This document shows positions 51,360 to 63,450 of a stretch of DNA of 64,000 nt, in pieces. The position numbers were made by a program, and so were the translations under genes. Every line of letters begins with the position of its first letter. Position 1 is the first letter of the stretch. Below the pieces are notes generated by a model. It made no database searches. It saw only the letters and a program-made list of their open reading frames with translations, and had not been told where the DNA came from. Source of the DNA: Eulemur rufifrons (Eukaryota > Chordata > Mammalia > Primates > Lemuridae); assembly GCF_041146395.1 (NCBI RefSeq), contig NC_091002.1:3528501-3592500 (forward strand), read 5' to 3'.

Positions 51360-51615
51360 TTCCCCACCCCCTTCAGCAATGAAAGCAACATGAAGTTCAA
51401 AACCAGACAAAACCAAAGCTATTGGGCCAGGAGTCAGAACAGGGGCTGCCTTCGCACAGGGAGGGGGAGCTGGAACAGGGGGTGAGGGAGCATGGGGGTG
51501 GGGGGAGTGTCCTGTGTCTCCATCAGAGCAGTGGTTACAAGCCTGCATGCATTTGGCAAAACTTGTCAAACATTTAAGACCTGTGTATTTTATGCCATGT
51601 AATTATACCTAAAAA
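51360..51615 (+). mobile_element. L1M 3'-end fragment, sense, eroded
   Basis: TTTGGCAAAACTTGTCAAAC, CATTTAAGACCTGTGTATTT and GCCATGTAATTATACCTAAA match the L1M 3' terminus. The G-rich middle is less clear. Confidence 0.6.
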
Positions 51616-51672
51616 GAGAGAGATTGAGAGAGGGAGACAGAGAGGAAGGAAGGACAGATGGAGGGATGGGTG
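51614..51672. repeat. Purine-rich GA/GGAA low-complexity tract
   Basis: AAAAGAGAGAGATTGAGAGA grades into GAGGAAGGAAGGACAGATGG, an expanded L1 tail or simple repeat. Confidence 0.75.
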
Positions 51673-51724
51673 AGGCAATGAAACAACATGAGATGCAGTC
51701 TCAGAATAAAACAATAAAGGAGCC

Positions 51725-51805
51725 AGTCTGAGGGCCGAAACGGGTTGTTCAACCTTTCTGAACCTCAGTTTCTCCATTCCTCAAACTGAGTCATCACCTG
51801 ACCTC
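51725..51805 (+). mobile_element. MIR SINE fragment
   Basis: CAACCTTTCTGAACCTCAGTTTCTCC. Confidence 0.7.
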
Positions 51806-52706
51806 ACAGAGCTCTGTGACTCTAGAAATCTCTGCGGGCAGTGTGTGGTCATTAGTTCCCTCCCTTCACAGCTCTCTGGACCACATCATCCGCACCCGTG
51901 AAATGGGGATGGAGGGCAGATGGCAGCCAGGAAAAGCCTCACTGGCTTCAAAGGGACCTCTGTCCACGCCTGGCCTCCCCATCCTGTTGCCTGCCTTGGC
52001 CGTATCAGTCTCCAAAACTTTGCTTTCCGTTTGCTTTCGAAAGCGCACATTACATTCTGGAACTATCTGCAGTCTCTCACCCGGGACCACGCAGCCAGCA
52101 GCTCCTCTCCCCAAGGGATCACAGCTCAGCGCCATCTACCCCTTCTTCCCTCTGCGGGAGGAGGACCTTGCAGGGATGGTGGCAGCAAATGCATGACAAT
52201 AAACAAAAGCACTTTTTAAATGTCACAAATAATCCCTGGATCATGCACAGCTTTAGAAAGCACTGCAGTAACTATCCCTCTATACCCCAATAGAAAAGAC
52301 ACAGACTTTCACCCAGGGATGGGAATCGTGTCTGGGGGCCAGAATACATGGACAAAGGAGGGACGGGCCCGGGGAGGTTGCGTGGGGTGGTAGAAGTCAG
52401 ACTGTGAAGGGCTTGAGGATCATGTCACGGAGTCTGGATTTTGCTGCGTACAGCACAGAGGGGCGTGGGGGAGTGCTAAGCCGGGGAGGAAGGAAACAGC
52501 AAGAGAAAGTGTAGCAGAGATTGTCGTTTCCCCTAACTCATACACTTGGGGCACAAATGTGTCCTGCCAAAGACTGCATCTTCCAGCCTCCCCTGGAGCC
52601 AGGTGTGGCGTGTGACTCTGTTCTGACCGATGAGACACAGGGAGAAGTTGGCAACGGGAGCTTTGCAGAAAGCTCAATAAAGAGAGGACAGAGCTGAGGA
52701 AAGCTC
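51806..52706. other. Intergenic; antisense L2 piece at about 52370-52450
   Basis: GACTGTGAAGGGCTTGAGGA and GAGTCTGGATTTTGCTGCGT are antisense L2. 52530-52690 (with CTCCCCTGGAGCCAGGTGTG, TCTGTTCTGACCGATGAGAC) is an old repeat of unassigned family that continues after the Alu pair. No gene is seen. Confidence 0.45.
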
Positions 52707-53639
<933 letters not shown>

Positions 53640-53960
53640 CATCCCATTCAGAAGTCTTTGTGCCCACCCTTATGACCCTATCTCCCCCCACCACCCCGTC
53701 AGTGAGCCACTGTTCTCTGGCTTCTTCGGCCGGAAATATGGGTGTCATCCTCCATTCCCCTCTTTCTCCTGTATAAGCCCCACTAGCTGGGCCTCAAAAT
53801 ACATCTCTAATCCAGCCACTTCTGTTCATTTCTCTCATTGCCAGTTTGGCCCAGGTCACTGTCCCCTCCCATCTGGGAGACTACAACAGTATCTTAGCTG
53901 CTCTCCCTGCATGCAGCCTCAGTGATGTTATAAAATATTAACCCAATCATGTCTTTGCCC
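53640..53960 (+). mobile_element. L2 LINE fragment
   Basis: TGGGAGACTACAACAGTATC, TAGCTGCTCTCCCTGCATGC and CAATCATGTCTTTGCCCTGC in L2-like order. Confidence 0.55.
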
Positions 53961-54580
53961 TGCAGGTTCTTGCTGGACTTGGAAAAGAATCTGCACTCCT
54001 TGCCCTGACCTCCCACCCACACCTTCCACGATTCTCCCCAGTTTCCAGAGTAGGCCACAGAGCTCATGGGTGCCTATGCTGGGCACTGTAGACCCAGAGA
54101 TGAAGGAGACACACATACCACCCCCAACCCCCAACCTGGTGAGAAACCCAGACAGGTGAGATGGTGACAAAACAAGGAGGCTCTTTCTCTCCTCAGGGCC
54201 ACCCCACATGCTGTTCCCTCTGCCTGTCTGCTCCTCCCTTCTCTCGCCATCCTGCTAAGTCCTGCTTAGTCTTTGGGCCTCACTCAGAAGCCTTCCTTGA
54301 GTCCTCCAACCCCCCAATCTAAGCGGGCTCCTTGCTTGTTGTGTTCTTACAGCCAATGGTGTGCTGGGGAGCTGGGAGTGGGACAAAGCCCTGATTTGCT
54401 GAGTTCACCAATTTCCGTGGTGTAAATACTCCCAACACAGCCACTTTCAAGCTACCAACATGACATCACGGAACAGGAAGTCAGGAAGAACTGCACGTGA
54501 TCAGCTCTCTTGCGCCAGCACACGCCAACTCCGTCAGTTAGGGTACACGCGAATGCGTGAATCGCCACTCACAATGGATA
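53961..54580. other. Intergenic; further L2-like pieces
   Basis: CTGTTCCCTCTGCCTGTCTG and CTCACTCAGAAGCCTTCCTT near 54210-54300 are L2-like (+). The rest is not recognised. No gene is seen. Confidence 0.4.
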
Positions 54581-54589
54581 TTTACCTCT

Positions 54590-54695
54590 TCCACATCAGT
54601 GTCCCTGCTGTCCTGTAATGTGTCTGTGACATTCCCAGGGTCTAGCACAGTGTCTAGAGTTCATCACGGTTCCAAGTCAGCACTCAGAGAATGAA
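54590..54695 (+). mobile_element. L2 LINE 3'-end fragment
   Basis: CAGGGTCTAGCACAGTGTCT and CAGCACTCAGAGAATGAATGG. Confidence 0.65.
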
Positions 54696-55929
54696 TGGAA
54701 GGGAGAGGTGCCCGCTTCCTCTCGGAGTCAGCCAGGGTCCTGTCAGGGAAGAGATCAATTTCAAGGAATTGACTCACTCAATTGTGGGGTCTGGCTGGGC
54801 GACTCTCGGGCAGGAGCTGATGCTACAGCACAGGCAGAATTTCTTTTCTTTCTCAGGGAAACCTGCTTTGCTTTTAAGGCCTCCCACTACTGGGAGGGGC
54901 CCACCCACATTGTCAAGGGTAATCGCCTTCACTTCAAGTCAACTGATGGTAGATGTTAACCACTGCTACGGAGTATCTTCACGGCAGCACCTGGATGAGT
55001 GGTAAAAAAATGGGCCTGGCTAAGTGGAGACATAAAGCTCACCGGCACATGTCTGTTAGGCAGGGTTTCTTTTCCTCTTTCTTTGAGGTCCCTGTTGGAG
55101 CAATTTCTTCCCAGAGCTATGTCGGCTGTGTTCAGGATGAGTGTCTAGGGGTGACCGGTCACCCGCACCCAGTGCACAATGGGAGCACCCCTGCGCTTCC
55201 TCACTCCCGATCTGGTGTGGGAGAAACTCACTGGGGCAGTTGTGGCACCAGGATTCTGGTGCCTGGGCTCAGAGCCCCAGCTGGAAACCCCTGTCCTGAG
55301 ATGTCCAGATGGGCTCAGCTTCATGGCACAGAGGAGGCGGCTCATGGGAGACCACTGGGGACATACAGGAATCTGACAACTGCTAAGCCCCAGAACACTT
55401 CTCAGGGCCCAGCAGGCATTCTGGATCCCCCTTTCCTCCCACAGGCCTGAACTGGGCTCAGTTCCTTTCCTCCTTAGCCAGCCACCACCCTCTCTTTCCC
55501 CGGGAGACCCTGCCCACAAGTTACCCTTGCCCCAAGGCCACCCACCCTACTCGTTCTAAAGGGACATAGGCACAGCTAACAAGGAACATATGTGGGCAGA
55601 GTCCAAGGTTCAAGGTTTTAGTGGCATTGTCCCCACCCTCTCTGAGATGACCCTGGACCCATCAGATGCTTCCGGCTTCTCCTTTGGGGACCCCAAGGAT
55701 GCCAGATCTCTCCATCTTCTCGCCCCTACCCTTGGAGAGGCCCAGCATTTCTTCTGCAAGACCTTCTGCTGAGGCGGAAGGGGCTCGCTGGGGCAGGGCC
55801 GCAAACTCAGGTCATGATGCCCCGAGTCCACTCTCTCAGCTCGCATGTTCCAGGCATCCCTCGTCATCACAAACTCTGTACGGAAGCTTGTCCCAAGCCC
55901 TTCAAAACTGATCTTATTAATAATTCCAG
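54696..55929. other. Intergenic; unassigned old repeat at about 54700-54985
   Basis: GGAGGGGCCCACCCACATTG and AATCGCCTTCACTTCAAGTC belong to a recurrent old mammalian repeat that I cannot name. From 54990 to 55920 nothing is recognised. No gene is seen. Confidence 0.4.
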
Positions 55930-56262
55930 GGCCGGGCGCGGTGGCTCACACCTGTAATCCTAGCACTCTGGGAGGCTGAGGTGGGCGGATCGTTTGCGCT
56001 CAGGAGTTCGAGACCAGCCTGAGCAAGAGCAAGACCCTGTCTCTACTAAAAAAAAATAGAAAGATATTAGCTGGACAACTAAAAAAATAGAAAAAGTTAG
56101 CTGGGCGTGGTGGCACATGCCTGTAGTCCCAGCTACTCGGGAGGCTGAGGCAGGAGGATTGCTCGAGCCCAGGAGTTTGAGGTTGCTGTGAGCTAGGCTG
56201 ACGCCACGGCACTCTAGCACGGGCAACAGAGTGAGACTCTGTCTCAAAAAAAATAATAATAA
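55930..56262 (+). mobile_element. Alu SINE (strepsirrhine type)
   Basis: GGCCGGGCGCGGTGGCTCACA to an A-rich AATAATAATAATAG tail. The target-site duplication is TAATAATTCCAG (55917 and 56266). The linker is in a variant form (GATATTAGCTGGACAACTAA) and there is a single CACTCTAGC. Confidence 0.95.
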
Positions 56263-56279
56263 TAGTAATAATTCCAGAG

Positions 56280-56955
56280 TGGCTTGGAAACCTATGCCCA
56301 AGCTCTTAACCAGAATTTGATTCTGTCCTAGGGGAGGGGACTGTGGATGTGAAAATTCTTCTCTGCTGAACAGACACACAGCTCATTGTAAACCAACACC
56401 CTGGCATCTAGAACTGCCCTTGGGTCTCCGTGACTATGGACCAGCCCTCCAGAGCCAGCCCTCCAAGTGGGGTAGGGGGCCCCTCTGGGAGTGTAAACCT
56501 CTAACAGGATAAGGTCTGTGCCTGGGTGCAGCTGAGGCAGTGGAGATGCCCCCACAAAAGCCGCTGCCTCTCTGTGTGCTTCCCCTCCCTTCCCTACCCC
56601 AGCCTCCCTGTCAGGCCTGCAACCTCTCTCTGCGCTCCCCGGCCCAGGCAAGAGCAGCTGCAGCCAATATGGACCAATACGGGCCAAAGGGCACGCCCAT
56701 TTCCAGGAACTAAATGTGGTGCAGATAACAGAGTCCCCAGGCTTGGCCCTGCCCAGGATGGAGCACCCCAACACCCCAACATGTTGGGGTGTAAGCCTGG
56801 CTTACTCTCCGAGGGCAGTGGTCTCTACATGCAGCTGGTGGGGTTTAGGTGTGATGAACAGAGCCTAGAATCTAGCAGGGACTGCAGCTGTGTCTCTCCT
56901 CTCTGGATCTGCTGCTTTTTCGAGTTATCGATGGTGTTGTTGGTAGCCGACGGCC
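56280..56955. other. Intergenic, no feature recognised
   Basis: No gene is recognised. CACCCCAACACCCCAACATGTTGGGGTG near 56763 holds a short perfect palindrome (CACCCCAACA/TGTTGGGGTG). Confidence 0.45.
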
Positions 56956-57160
56956 CTACACTGTGCTAATCACCCACATGGATACACTCATTTAATTGTC
57001 ATCACAGCCCCTGAGATAGCTCCTATATTACCTCCATTTTACAAATAGGAAGCTGAGGACCAGAGAGCTCAAGTAACTTGTCTTAGGTCACACAGCCTGA
57101 CTGAGCCAGGCCTTGAACCCAGGCAGTCTGGCTCCAGGACAAGCCCATACAGTATCTGTA
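56956..57160 (-). mobile_element. MIR SINE, antisense, near complete
   Basis: CTACACTGTGCTAATCACCC, CTCCATTTTACAAATAGGAA, AGGTCACACAGCCTGACTGA and GAACCCAGGCAGTCTGGCTCC. Confidence 0.88.
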
Positions 57161-57209
57161 CAGAAGTGGGGCCCAATGTGTGTTGGGATTGCTGTGGTTA
57201 ATGTGATTT

Positions 57210-57405
57210 TTATCTTCAACTGCCAAGTGCTTTTACCTCTGATTTCATTCTCCCCATGACCCGTATGGTAGGTTTTATTACACTTTCATCCACCCCCAGG
57301 ATAGAATCAGCTTACAGATGAGGAAACTGAGGCTCAGAGAGGTTAAGCAACTTGCCCAGTGTCACACAGCTGGTAAGTGGGACAACCCAATTCAAAGAAT
57401 TCTCC
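57210..57405 (-). mobile_element. MIR SINE, antisense
   Basis: TTACAGATGAGGAAACTGAGGC, AGAGAGGTTAAGCAACTTGC and CACACAGCTGGTAAGTGGGA. Confidence 0.88.
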
Positions 57406-58029
57406 TGATTCCCAGTCAAGGGCCTCCCACTCATGAGGGATCACAATGGGTTAAACATCCTGAGTGTTCTTAATGAGTCTAGATTCAAGTCAGTCATAAC
57501 CTAATGGAAGAAGGGTTGAGGAATTCTTCCATGCATTCCTCTGACCTTGTTCGAGGTCTCATCCCCGGATCCTTGGGATTGCAGTGGTGAGGAGGGAACC
57601 ATGAGATGAATAAGCCATGGGCGGCCCTGCCAGACCTGGGAACTGCAATCCCAGCGATGCTTTGGGGTACTCTGTTGAGGTACGGGTGGGCCACCCTTTC
57701 CTGTAGGGCAGAGCAGTGCCTGTCACTCCCTTGCTGTGCAACTTAGGACAAGGCCCTGCTTCTCTGGCTATTGGGGCACCACGAGGGGGAAGGCTGCCCT
57801 GGTGTGGTGACTCCAGGTGTCTCCAGGAGAAAGGCAGGACCCTGTCAGGTGACTGGGAGGCCCTGCAGTCTCATTCCTCCATATGGCTTGTCCACAGGAC
57901 AAGTGGTCCTCATAGGGACAGCTCTGCACACCTGTTAAGCCTAAAACCTGGGAAAGGTGCCCAGGAATGACCATGGAGAAAGGCTGTGGTTTCCTCGAGG
58001 TTGGATTGTCACACGGGCCACAGAAATGA
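57406..58029. other. Intergenic, no feature recognised
   Basis: No gene or repeat landmark is recognised. Confidence 0.4.
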
Positions 58030-58235
58030 AGCCGACTGGCTCTGAGCACAGGCCTTGGGGTCCAAAGACAGGGTGTTGACTTCTGGTTCTGCCATCAGCC
58101 AGCTGTGTGACCTTAGCCAAGTTACCCAGCCTCTCTGAGCCTCAGTTTCTTTGTCCATAAAAATGGAGATAATATTTGTGGGGAACCTAGCATAGAGCCC
58201 AGAAGCTGCTCATTGGGTGGACAGTCATTAAAGCT
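58030..58235 (+). mobile_element. MIR SINE, near complete
   Basis: TTCTGGTTCTGCCATCAGCC, CAGCTGTGTGACCTTAGCCA, CTCTCTGAGCCTCAGTTTCT and CATAAAAATGGAGATAATAT. Confidence 0.9.
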
Positions 58236-58539
58236 GATAATCATGGAAGTGAGGCTGTCACAGGGGGCAGCACAGAAGTTACCACTTATGAGCACCTACT
58301 ATGTGCCAAAGCATGCAGCACAGAGTGGGTCCTTCATAATGGTGCTGTGTGTGTGTGTAAATCTCTATCTAGAGACAAAGAGAATGGCAACACTGGTGGC
58401 TTCAGGGAGGATGGCTGGCTGGAGGCCTTGGAGCACAAGGGCTGGATTGGCACCGAGTATACATCTTTCGGTATTTTGAATTTTGAATTATGTGACTATT
58501 TTACCTCTTTAAAATTTACATTAAAATTAGACTTATCAA
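58236..58539. other. Intergenic; short antisense MIR/L2 piece near 58275-58335
   Basis: TTATGAGCACCTACTATGTGCC is the antisense end of MIR or L2. A CTCF-like TCACAGGGGGCAGCACAG overlaps 58258-58275. No gene is seen. Confidence 0.45.
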
Positions 58540-58670
58540 TGTATCATTTGATCCTCAAAATGACCTGCAAGAAAGAGCTAGGTGCCCACTCATTTGGCAG
58601 ACCAGGAGACAAAAAGGTGACATGACTTGCTCCTGGGCACACAGCAAAAAACAGGGCAGAGCTGGGGCCT
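58540..58670 (-). mobile_element. MIR SINE fragment, antisense
   Basis: GATCCTCAAAATGACCTGCA, GACCAGGAGACAAAAAGGTG and GCACACAGCAAAAAACAGGG. Confidence 0.7.
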
Positions 58671-59079
58671 GACCGCAGCAGCGCACTGGCGCCTGCAGTC
58701 CCAGAGGCTCTGAGCGCGCTGCCTGCTGGCTGAGGTCTGGGACTGTGCTCTAGAGGAGGGCCCCCAAGGCCCCTGTTAGGGGCAGCACCAGCAAGTGTCC
58801 TCGGTCTGTCTGGCAGATTTCACTGGCTCGGACTGAGAACCTGCCCCACAGGCCTCAGCTCTGCGGGGGAAGAAATAAAAATAGCCAGGCTGAGAGCCAG
58901 GGGCTGGGCCGCGGGCAGCCACCGTGCCTTTCCCATGACTCGGGTTCTGCAGAGGAGAGTTCTTTCCTGAGCCATCCTATCTGCCAGGCCCTGGTCTGGT
59001 GCCCAAGAGATGGCATCATTGGGTACAGCTGCCCACCACCCCAGGAGCTCACAACCTGCTGGAAGGGACAGACATGTCC
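58671..59079. other. GC-rich intergenic DNA
   Basis: No gene or clear repeat is recognised. Confidence 0.4.
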
Positions 59080-59310
59080 AGTACGGCACCTTGGGGTAGG
59101 GGGCTGAGAGGACCAGCAGTGCAGCGTGCAAGAGAGACCTCTCACCTACCTGGGGGCCACAGGGAAAGCTTCCAGAAAGAGGATTCTTTGGAGAAAGCAG
59201 TAGTTAAGCAGAGGCGCAGGGGCATTCCAGCGTTTGCAATGGCAGAGGGGAGGCACAAGCACGGCCATGGAGAGAAGTGCAAGCGGCTAGTGCATCTGGA
59301 GGTTGGGGTA
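59080..59310 (-). mobile_element. L2 LINE fragment, antisense
   Basis: GGAAAGCTTCCAGAAAGAGG, GGGCATTCCAGCGTTTGCAA and CACGGCCATGGAGAGAAGTG are reversed L2 interior. Confidence 0.6.
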
Positions 59311-59599
59311 CCTATAGGAGCAGGGTGCAGGGTCGGGCTGGGAAAGCAGGCAACCTGGGACTGTGAGGGGACAGGGAGCCCGGGGAGGTAACAGGTTCAC
59401 AGGTTCCAGGGATCAGGAGATACCCATCTTTGGGACCCTTCCTCTGTAATAAACCATTTGCACTGAATCCCTGTCTGAGGGCTTCTAGGGACCCCAAACC
59501 AAGACACCCCCAACCTTAATCCTGGTCCCCAGGCTCCCCTCCACATACCCTAGCTCCAGGTCCAGGTCCCTGGCACAGCCCATCTGGTCTGAAGGTCTT
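59311..59599. other. Intergenic, no feature recognised
   Basis: No gene or clear repeat is recognised. Confidence 0.35.
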
Positions 59600-59805
59600 G
59601 ACAGGTCATGCTCTCAACAGACAGAACTGAGTTCAAATCCTGCCTTAGCCGCTTTCTTGCTCTCTGAGCTTGGGTGACTCACTTGTCCCTTTTGGACCTC
59701 CGTTTCCTTGTATGACAAAGGGGGTAAGGGATCACTAAGCACGTTAGAGAGTCAATGGGTACAAAGTGCCTGGTGCATAGTAGGCCTGTGGGAAACAAGA
59801 GTTGT
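59600..59805 (+). mobile_element. MIR SINE, near complete
   Basis: ACTGAGTTCAAATCCTGCCT, GAGCTTGGGTGACTCACTTG, CCTCCGTTTCCTTGTATGAC and GTGCCTGGTGCATAGTAGGCC. Confidence 0.85.
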
Positions 59806-60755
59806 TGTCAGTTGCCACGTAGCTGTAGCTCTTTGTTCCCGTTGCCTGTACAGAAAACAATAATCATAAACACATGCTCTGCTCTCACCCTGAACTGCCA
59901 ACCCCCTCAGGAGTGACAGAAGTTTGTTTTGTTTGTGTGTTTCCTGGATGCAAAGAGCCAGTTGGTTTCTCCAAACCTGGCACAAGCTGACAATTGTCCC
60001 AGCCAATGCTGATGCTGCCCAGGAGGTGGCTGAAGTTTTGGGGTGGCCCAGGAAAGCGCTCTTCCAATGGGCCACAAGCACCTTTGCCCCCAAACCAAGA
60101 ACAATCCCAGGCCCTGTGCCAGCCACAGGGGTAATGAGTCCAGATGGTTTTGAGGCAGAAATTCCAGCAGTCCCTGCGATGCTATAAATCGAGCCACAGA
60201 CAGGAGGTGTGGTGACTTGTCAGCGGTTTCTCCCTGGAGGCGAGGCCGCGGCAGCAGCACACGCAGCCTTCCCTCGCGTGACTGCAGAGTAGATGAGAGG
60301 TGGATGTCGGTGTCTTCAGGGTTGAATGGGTTCCCTGCGAATGCCGTTTGATACTCTTCTTGATCATGTCAACTAGACAGAATGTGTTTTTGTAGCATTT
60401 TTTTCAAAAAAGAAATGTGAAATAGGAATTTTCACATAATTCCCAAATGGGTTTTGTTGGTGGTGGTGTTTTATTTTCCAAGACATGGGATGAAGGCACA
60501 GCTACGTTTCAGGAATAACTGTGCAGCTTTCAGTCCACAAGAGGAACTGCAGAGCCTTCTAGTGTCTTCCTTCATCTTTCTCCCTGGGGCACCTGAACCC
60601 ACCGCTGGGGTGGCCCATTCGCACCATCAGGAAGGCCTGGGACAAGCCAGTGGCAAGAGCTCAGGGAGCGGGCTGTGGGCGCGGTTGCCTGTGAGTTCAC
60701 AAGCACACCGAAGCAGGTGCTGTGGGTGGGAGAAGCCCAGTCGTGTGGACAATCA
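59806..60755. other. Single-copy block, about 950 bp, possible regulatory DNA
   Basis: No repeat is recognised although flanking DNA is packed with MIRs. AT-rich words such as ACAATAATCATAAACA (forkhead/homeodomain-like) and AATCAATGG occur, and the DNA is otherwise unremarkable. No gene is seen. Selection or function cannot be judged from one sequence. Confidence 0.35.
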
Positions 60756-60990
60756 ATGGCCGAGTGGCCAAGCTTTGGCTTTGGAGCCAGTGGCCTGAGT
60801 TCCTGTCCCAGCTCTGCCACTTCCTGGCTGTGCAAGCTTGGGCAAGGTGGCCATTTCTTTCCGCTTCTGTAAAATGGGATTCCGATGGCAGCCACCTCCC
60901 AGGGCTGTGAGGATTCAATGCATAAAGACGTGCTGTCTGCAGAAGCCCGCCTGGCGGGCAGCGATCACTCAGCAACGCTGGTAATTTCCC
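60756..60990 (+). mobile_element. MIR SINE, near complete
   Basis: GCTTTGGCTTTGGAGCCAGT, CAGCTCTGCCACTTCCTGGC, CTTCTGTAAAATGGGATTCC and GGGCTGTGAGGATTCAATGC. Confidence 0.9.
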
Positions 60991-61094
60991 TCTGCTGACG
61001 AAGCTCCTTGTTAGGCAAATGGCAGGCAAAGGAATTCATATAAGCACCTGAGGACAGGGACACCCGTTTGCAGGTGAGGAGGAATCAGGCTTAA

Positions 61095-61580
61095 GAAGAC
61101 ATGAACCATAGCAGTATCATTTCCAGTTAGTCAAAAGGGGGAAGCAACACAAATGTCTGTCAACTGATGAAGGGATAAACACAATGTGGTCTACACATAT
61201 AGTGGAACGCTGTTCAGCTTTAAAAAGGAAGGAAATTCTGACACACGCTACAACATGGATGAACTCTGAGGTTATTATCCCATGTGAAATAAGCCAATCA
61301 CAGAAGGACAAATACTGTAGATTCCGTGTACATGAGGTACCTACAGGGGTCAAATCCATAGAAACAGAAAGTAGCATGGTGGCTGCCAGGGGCTGGGGGA
61401 GGGGAGATGGGGAGTTACTGTTTAATGGGCGCTGAGTTTCCGTTTTGCAAGATGAAAACGTCCTCGAGATGGTGGCTCAGCAATGTGAACGTACTCAACA
61501 CTGAACTGTACACTTGCAAGTGGTTAAGGTGGTAAATTTTATGTTATGTGTATTTTACCACAATTAAACATTTAAAAGAA
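61095..61580 (+). mobile_element. L1M 3'-end fragment, sense
   Basis: TGTCTGTCAACTGATGAAGG, CTACAACATGGATGAACTCT, GTGGCTGCCAGGGGCTGGGG, CAAGTGGTTAAGGTGGTAAA and TTTTACCACAATTAAACA. Confidence 0.92.
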
Positions 61581-62065
61581 AAGAAAGCAACCAATTTGCC
61601 CAGGTCCCTCTTCTGACAGGAGGCAGGAAAAGCAGAATTCAGATCCAAGCCTGAGTGACTCCCTGCCATGAAAACAACCAGCCTTATGTTAATATCTGTC
61701 GAATGGGTAAAATTCAGGGGAAGAGGGTGGCTTCTGGAGAGAGACTTTACTGAGGAAAGACACAAGAGCTGACCTGGGACAGAGGAAAATTCAGTCAGGA
61801 GAATGGGTGTCAGGCTGCTTCTGCTGTGTAACCTTGGGCACACCACTCACCCTCTCTGGGCATTGGGCCTCTATTCTTACAGGAGGTTTAGGTTTGGAGA
61901 GCATCCAGGTCCTTTCAGCTCTGAGGTCTGGGTGGGGTGAGACGGGACGTCCAAGCACCTTGTAACAGCTCCAACAGGCCTGAGTACCCCTCTGCACCCA
62001 GGATCCTGTGGGGTGTTGGGGCTGTCTTCTCCCTGGAAAACTCACAGTCAAGGGGTAGGGATAAG
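61581..62065. other. Intergenic; MIR-like piece at about 61815-61935
   Basis: GCTGTGTAACCTTGGGCACA and ACCCTCTCTGGGCATTGGGC are MIR (+). The rest is not recognised. Confidence 0.5.
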
Positions 62066-62660
62066 TTACAGACACAAACTAATTTGGCAAATGTTTTCCG
62101 AGCACCTACCAAGTTTTTTCTAGGCCAGGTCCCTGCTCTGGTGCTGACATCCTATTGGGAGGACAGGTAACAGGCAAGTAAATAAACAGGAATAGATGAA
62201 AAGAAGAAACAAAGACAGGTACTGGGGCGCAGGTGTTCGGGGCGGGGGAGGAAGAGTTCCTGATGAAGGGGAAGGCTGCACTTTGGCTGGGACCCCAGGA
62301 AGGCACCCTGGAAGAGGTGGCATCTGGGTCAGGCCTCGAGCCTGGCTTCCCAAGCCCTTACTGAACATAGGTGCTAGAGATTGAAGGGCCTAGTCCTGCG
62401 AGGAGACAGACACGGCAGCAACACATCCCAATATAGCACAGTAAGCGCCCTCATAGGAGTCCACGTAAGCTACGGGGCAGGAGAGACGGGGACAGCAGAA
62501 CATCTTGTGGGAGATTTTCTTGTTGAAAACGACACCAGAGCGGAGCTGGGCTTTGGAGGATGAATAAGTTTTCCAGGGCTGGGGAATGCACCTCAAGCTC
62601 GGGGGAACAGCTTGTGCAAACGCATGGAGGTGCACATTAGAAGCACCCCATCCTGGATGT
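62066..62660 (-). mobile_element. L2 LINE fragments, antisense
   Basis: The reversed 3' end near 62080 (GAGCACCTACCAAGTTTTTT) continues with CAGGCAAGTAAATAAACAGG. Further pieces are AGGCACCCTGGAAGAGGTGG, TGAATAAGTTTTCCAGGGCT and CAGCTTGTGCAAACGCATGG. Confidence 0.65.
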
Positions 62661-63214
62661 CATGTTTTGGGGAACTGTCTTTCTGCTTCTGAAAATGGTG
62701 GCCAAGGATGAGTGGACCCCGAAGGGGCTGCTGAGTTATGGAGGTCCCAGGCCCTGGGGGTCGGCAGAGAAGATATCTCTGGCCAGGAGAGACAGGGCAG
62801 ATGGGCGTTCCCACCACCAAGGTCTCCCAGTCTGAGCTGAAGGGGCCTTAGGGATTGGCCCCCCCGTCTAACTTTTCCACGTGGGAAACGGAGGCTCTGA
62901 GAAGCGAAATCACCTCTGACTGTGGGCTCGCTCTGGACAGGCTCTGCGTGTGCCAGGAGCTTTCCTGGGGGTCTTCTCACTTAAAGTCACTTCTTTGTGG
63001 AAGATGTCAGCTTCCTGCCAAGGATATTTAAGCATTGTCATCAGACTATGAAATTATTATGGCATCTAAACATATAATTTCCATTTTAATAAGTATCAAT
63101 TATATCTATTTCCCCCTTCAACACCATAGTCTCATTAGCTGTTAGTAGCAATTCTGTGTTTTAGGAATGACCTAAATGGGGCTGTAAATCTTTGTCCTTT
63201 CTGATCTTTATATT
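62661..63214. other. Intergenic; antisense MIR piece at about 62840-62970
   Basis: CACGTGGGAAACGGAGGCTC and GAGAAGCGAAATCACCTCTG resemble antisense MIR. The AT-rich part from 63040 is not recognised. Confidence 0.45.
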
Positions 63215-63450
63215 ATATGTTCATTCAATGTATATTATTTTGAGCACCTGCTGTGTGTGAGGCCCTGTTCTGGGGGCCGAGGGACAGCAGTGGATGAAGG
63301 AGATGGAGTCCTGCCTGCCCTCCTGGAGTTTGCAGTTGGGGGCAGAAAAGCCACAGACAAATAAATATACAGTGACACATGTGACAAGTAATGCTATGAA
63401 GAAAAAAATCAGGTGACCCAGAGTGGGTGAATGTTGTGCTATTTTACGAC
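63215..63450 (-). mobile_element. L2 LINE fragment, antisense
   Basis: TGTTCATTCAATGTATATTA, GAGCACCTGCTGTGTGTGAG, GGACAGCAGTGGATGAAGGA and CACAGACAAATAAATATACA. Confidence 0.85.
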
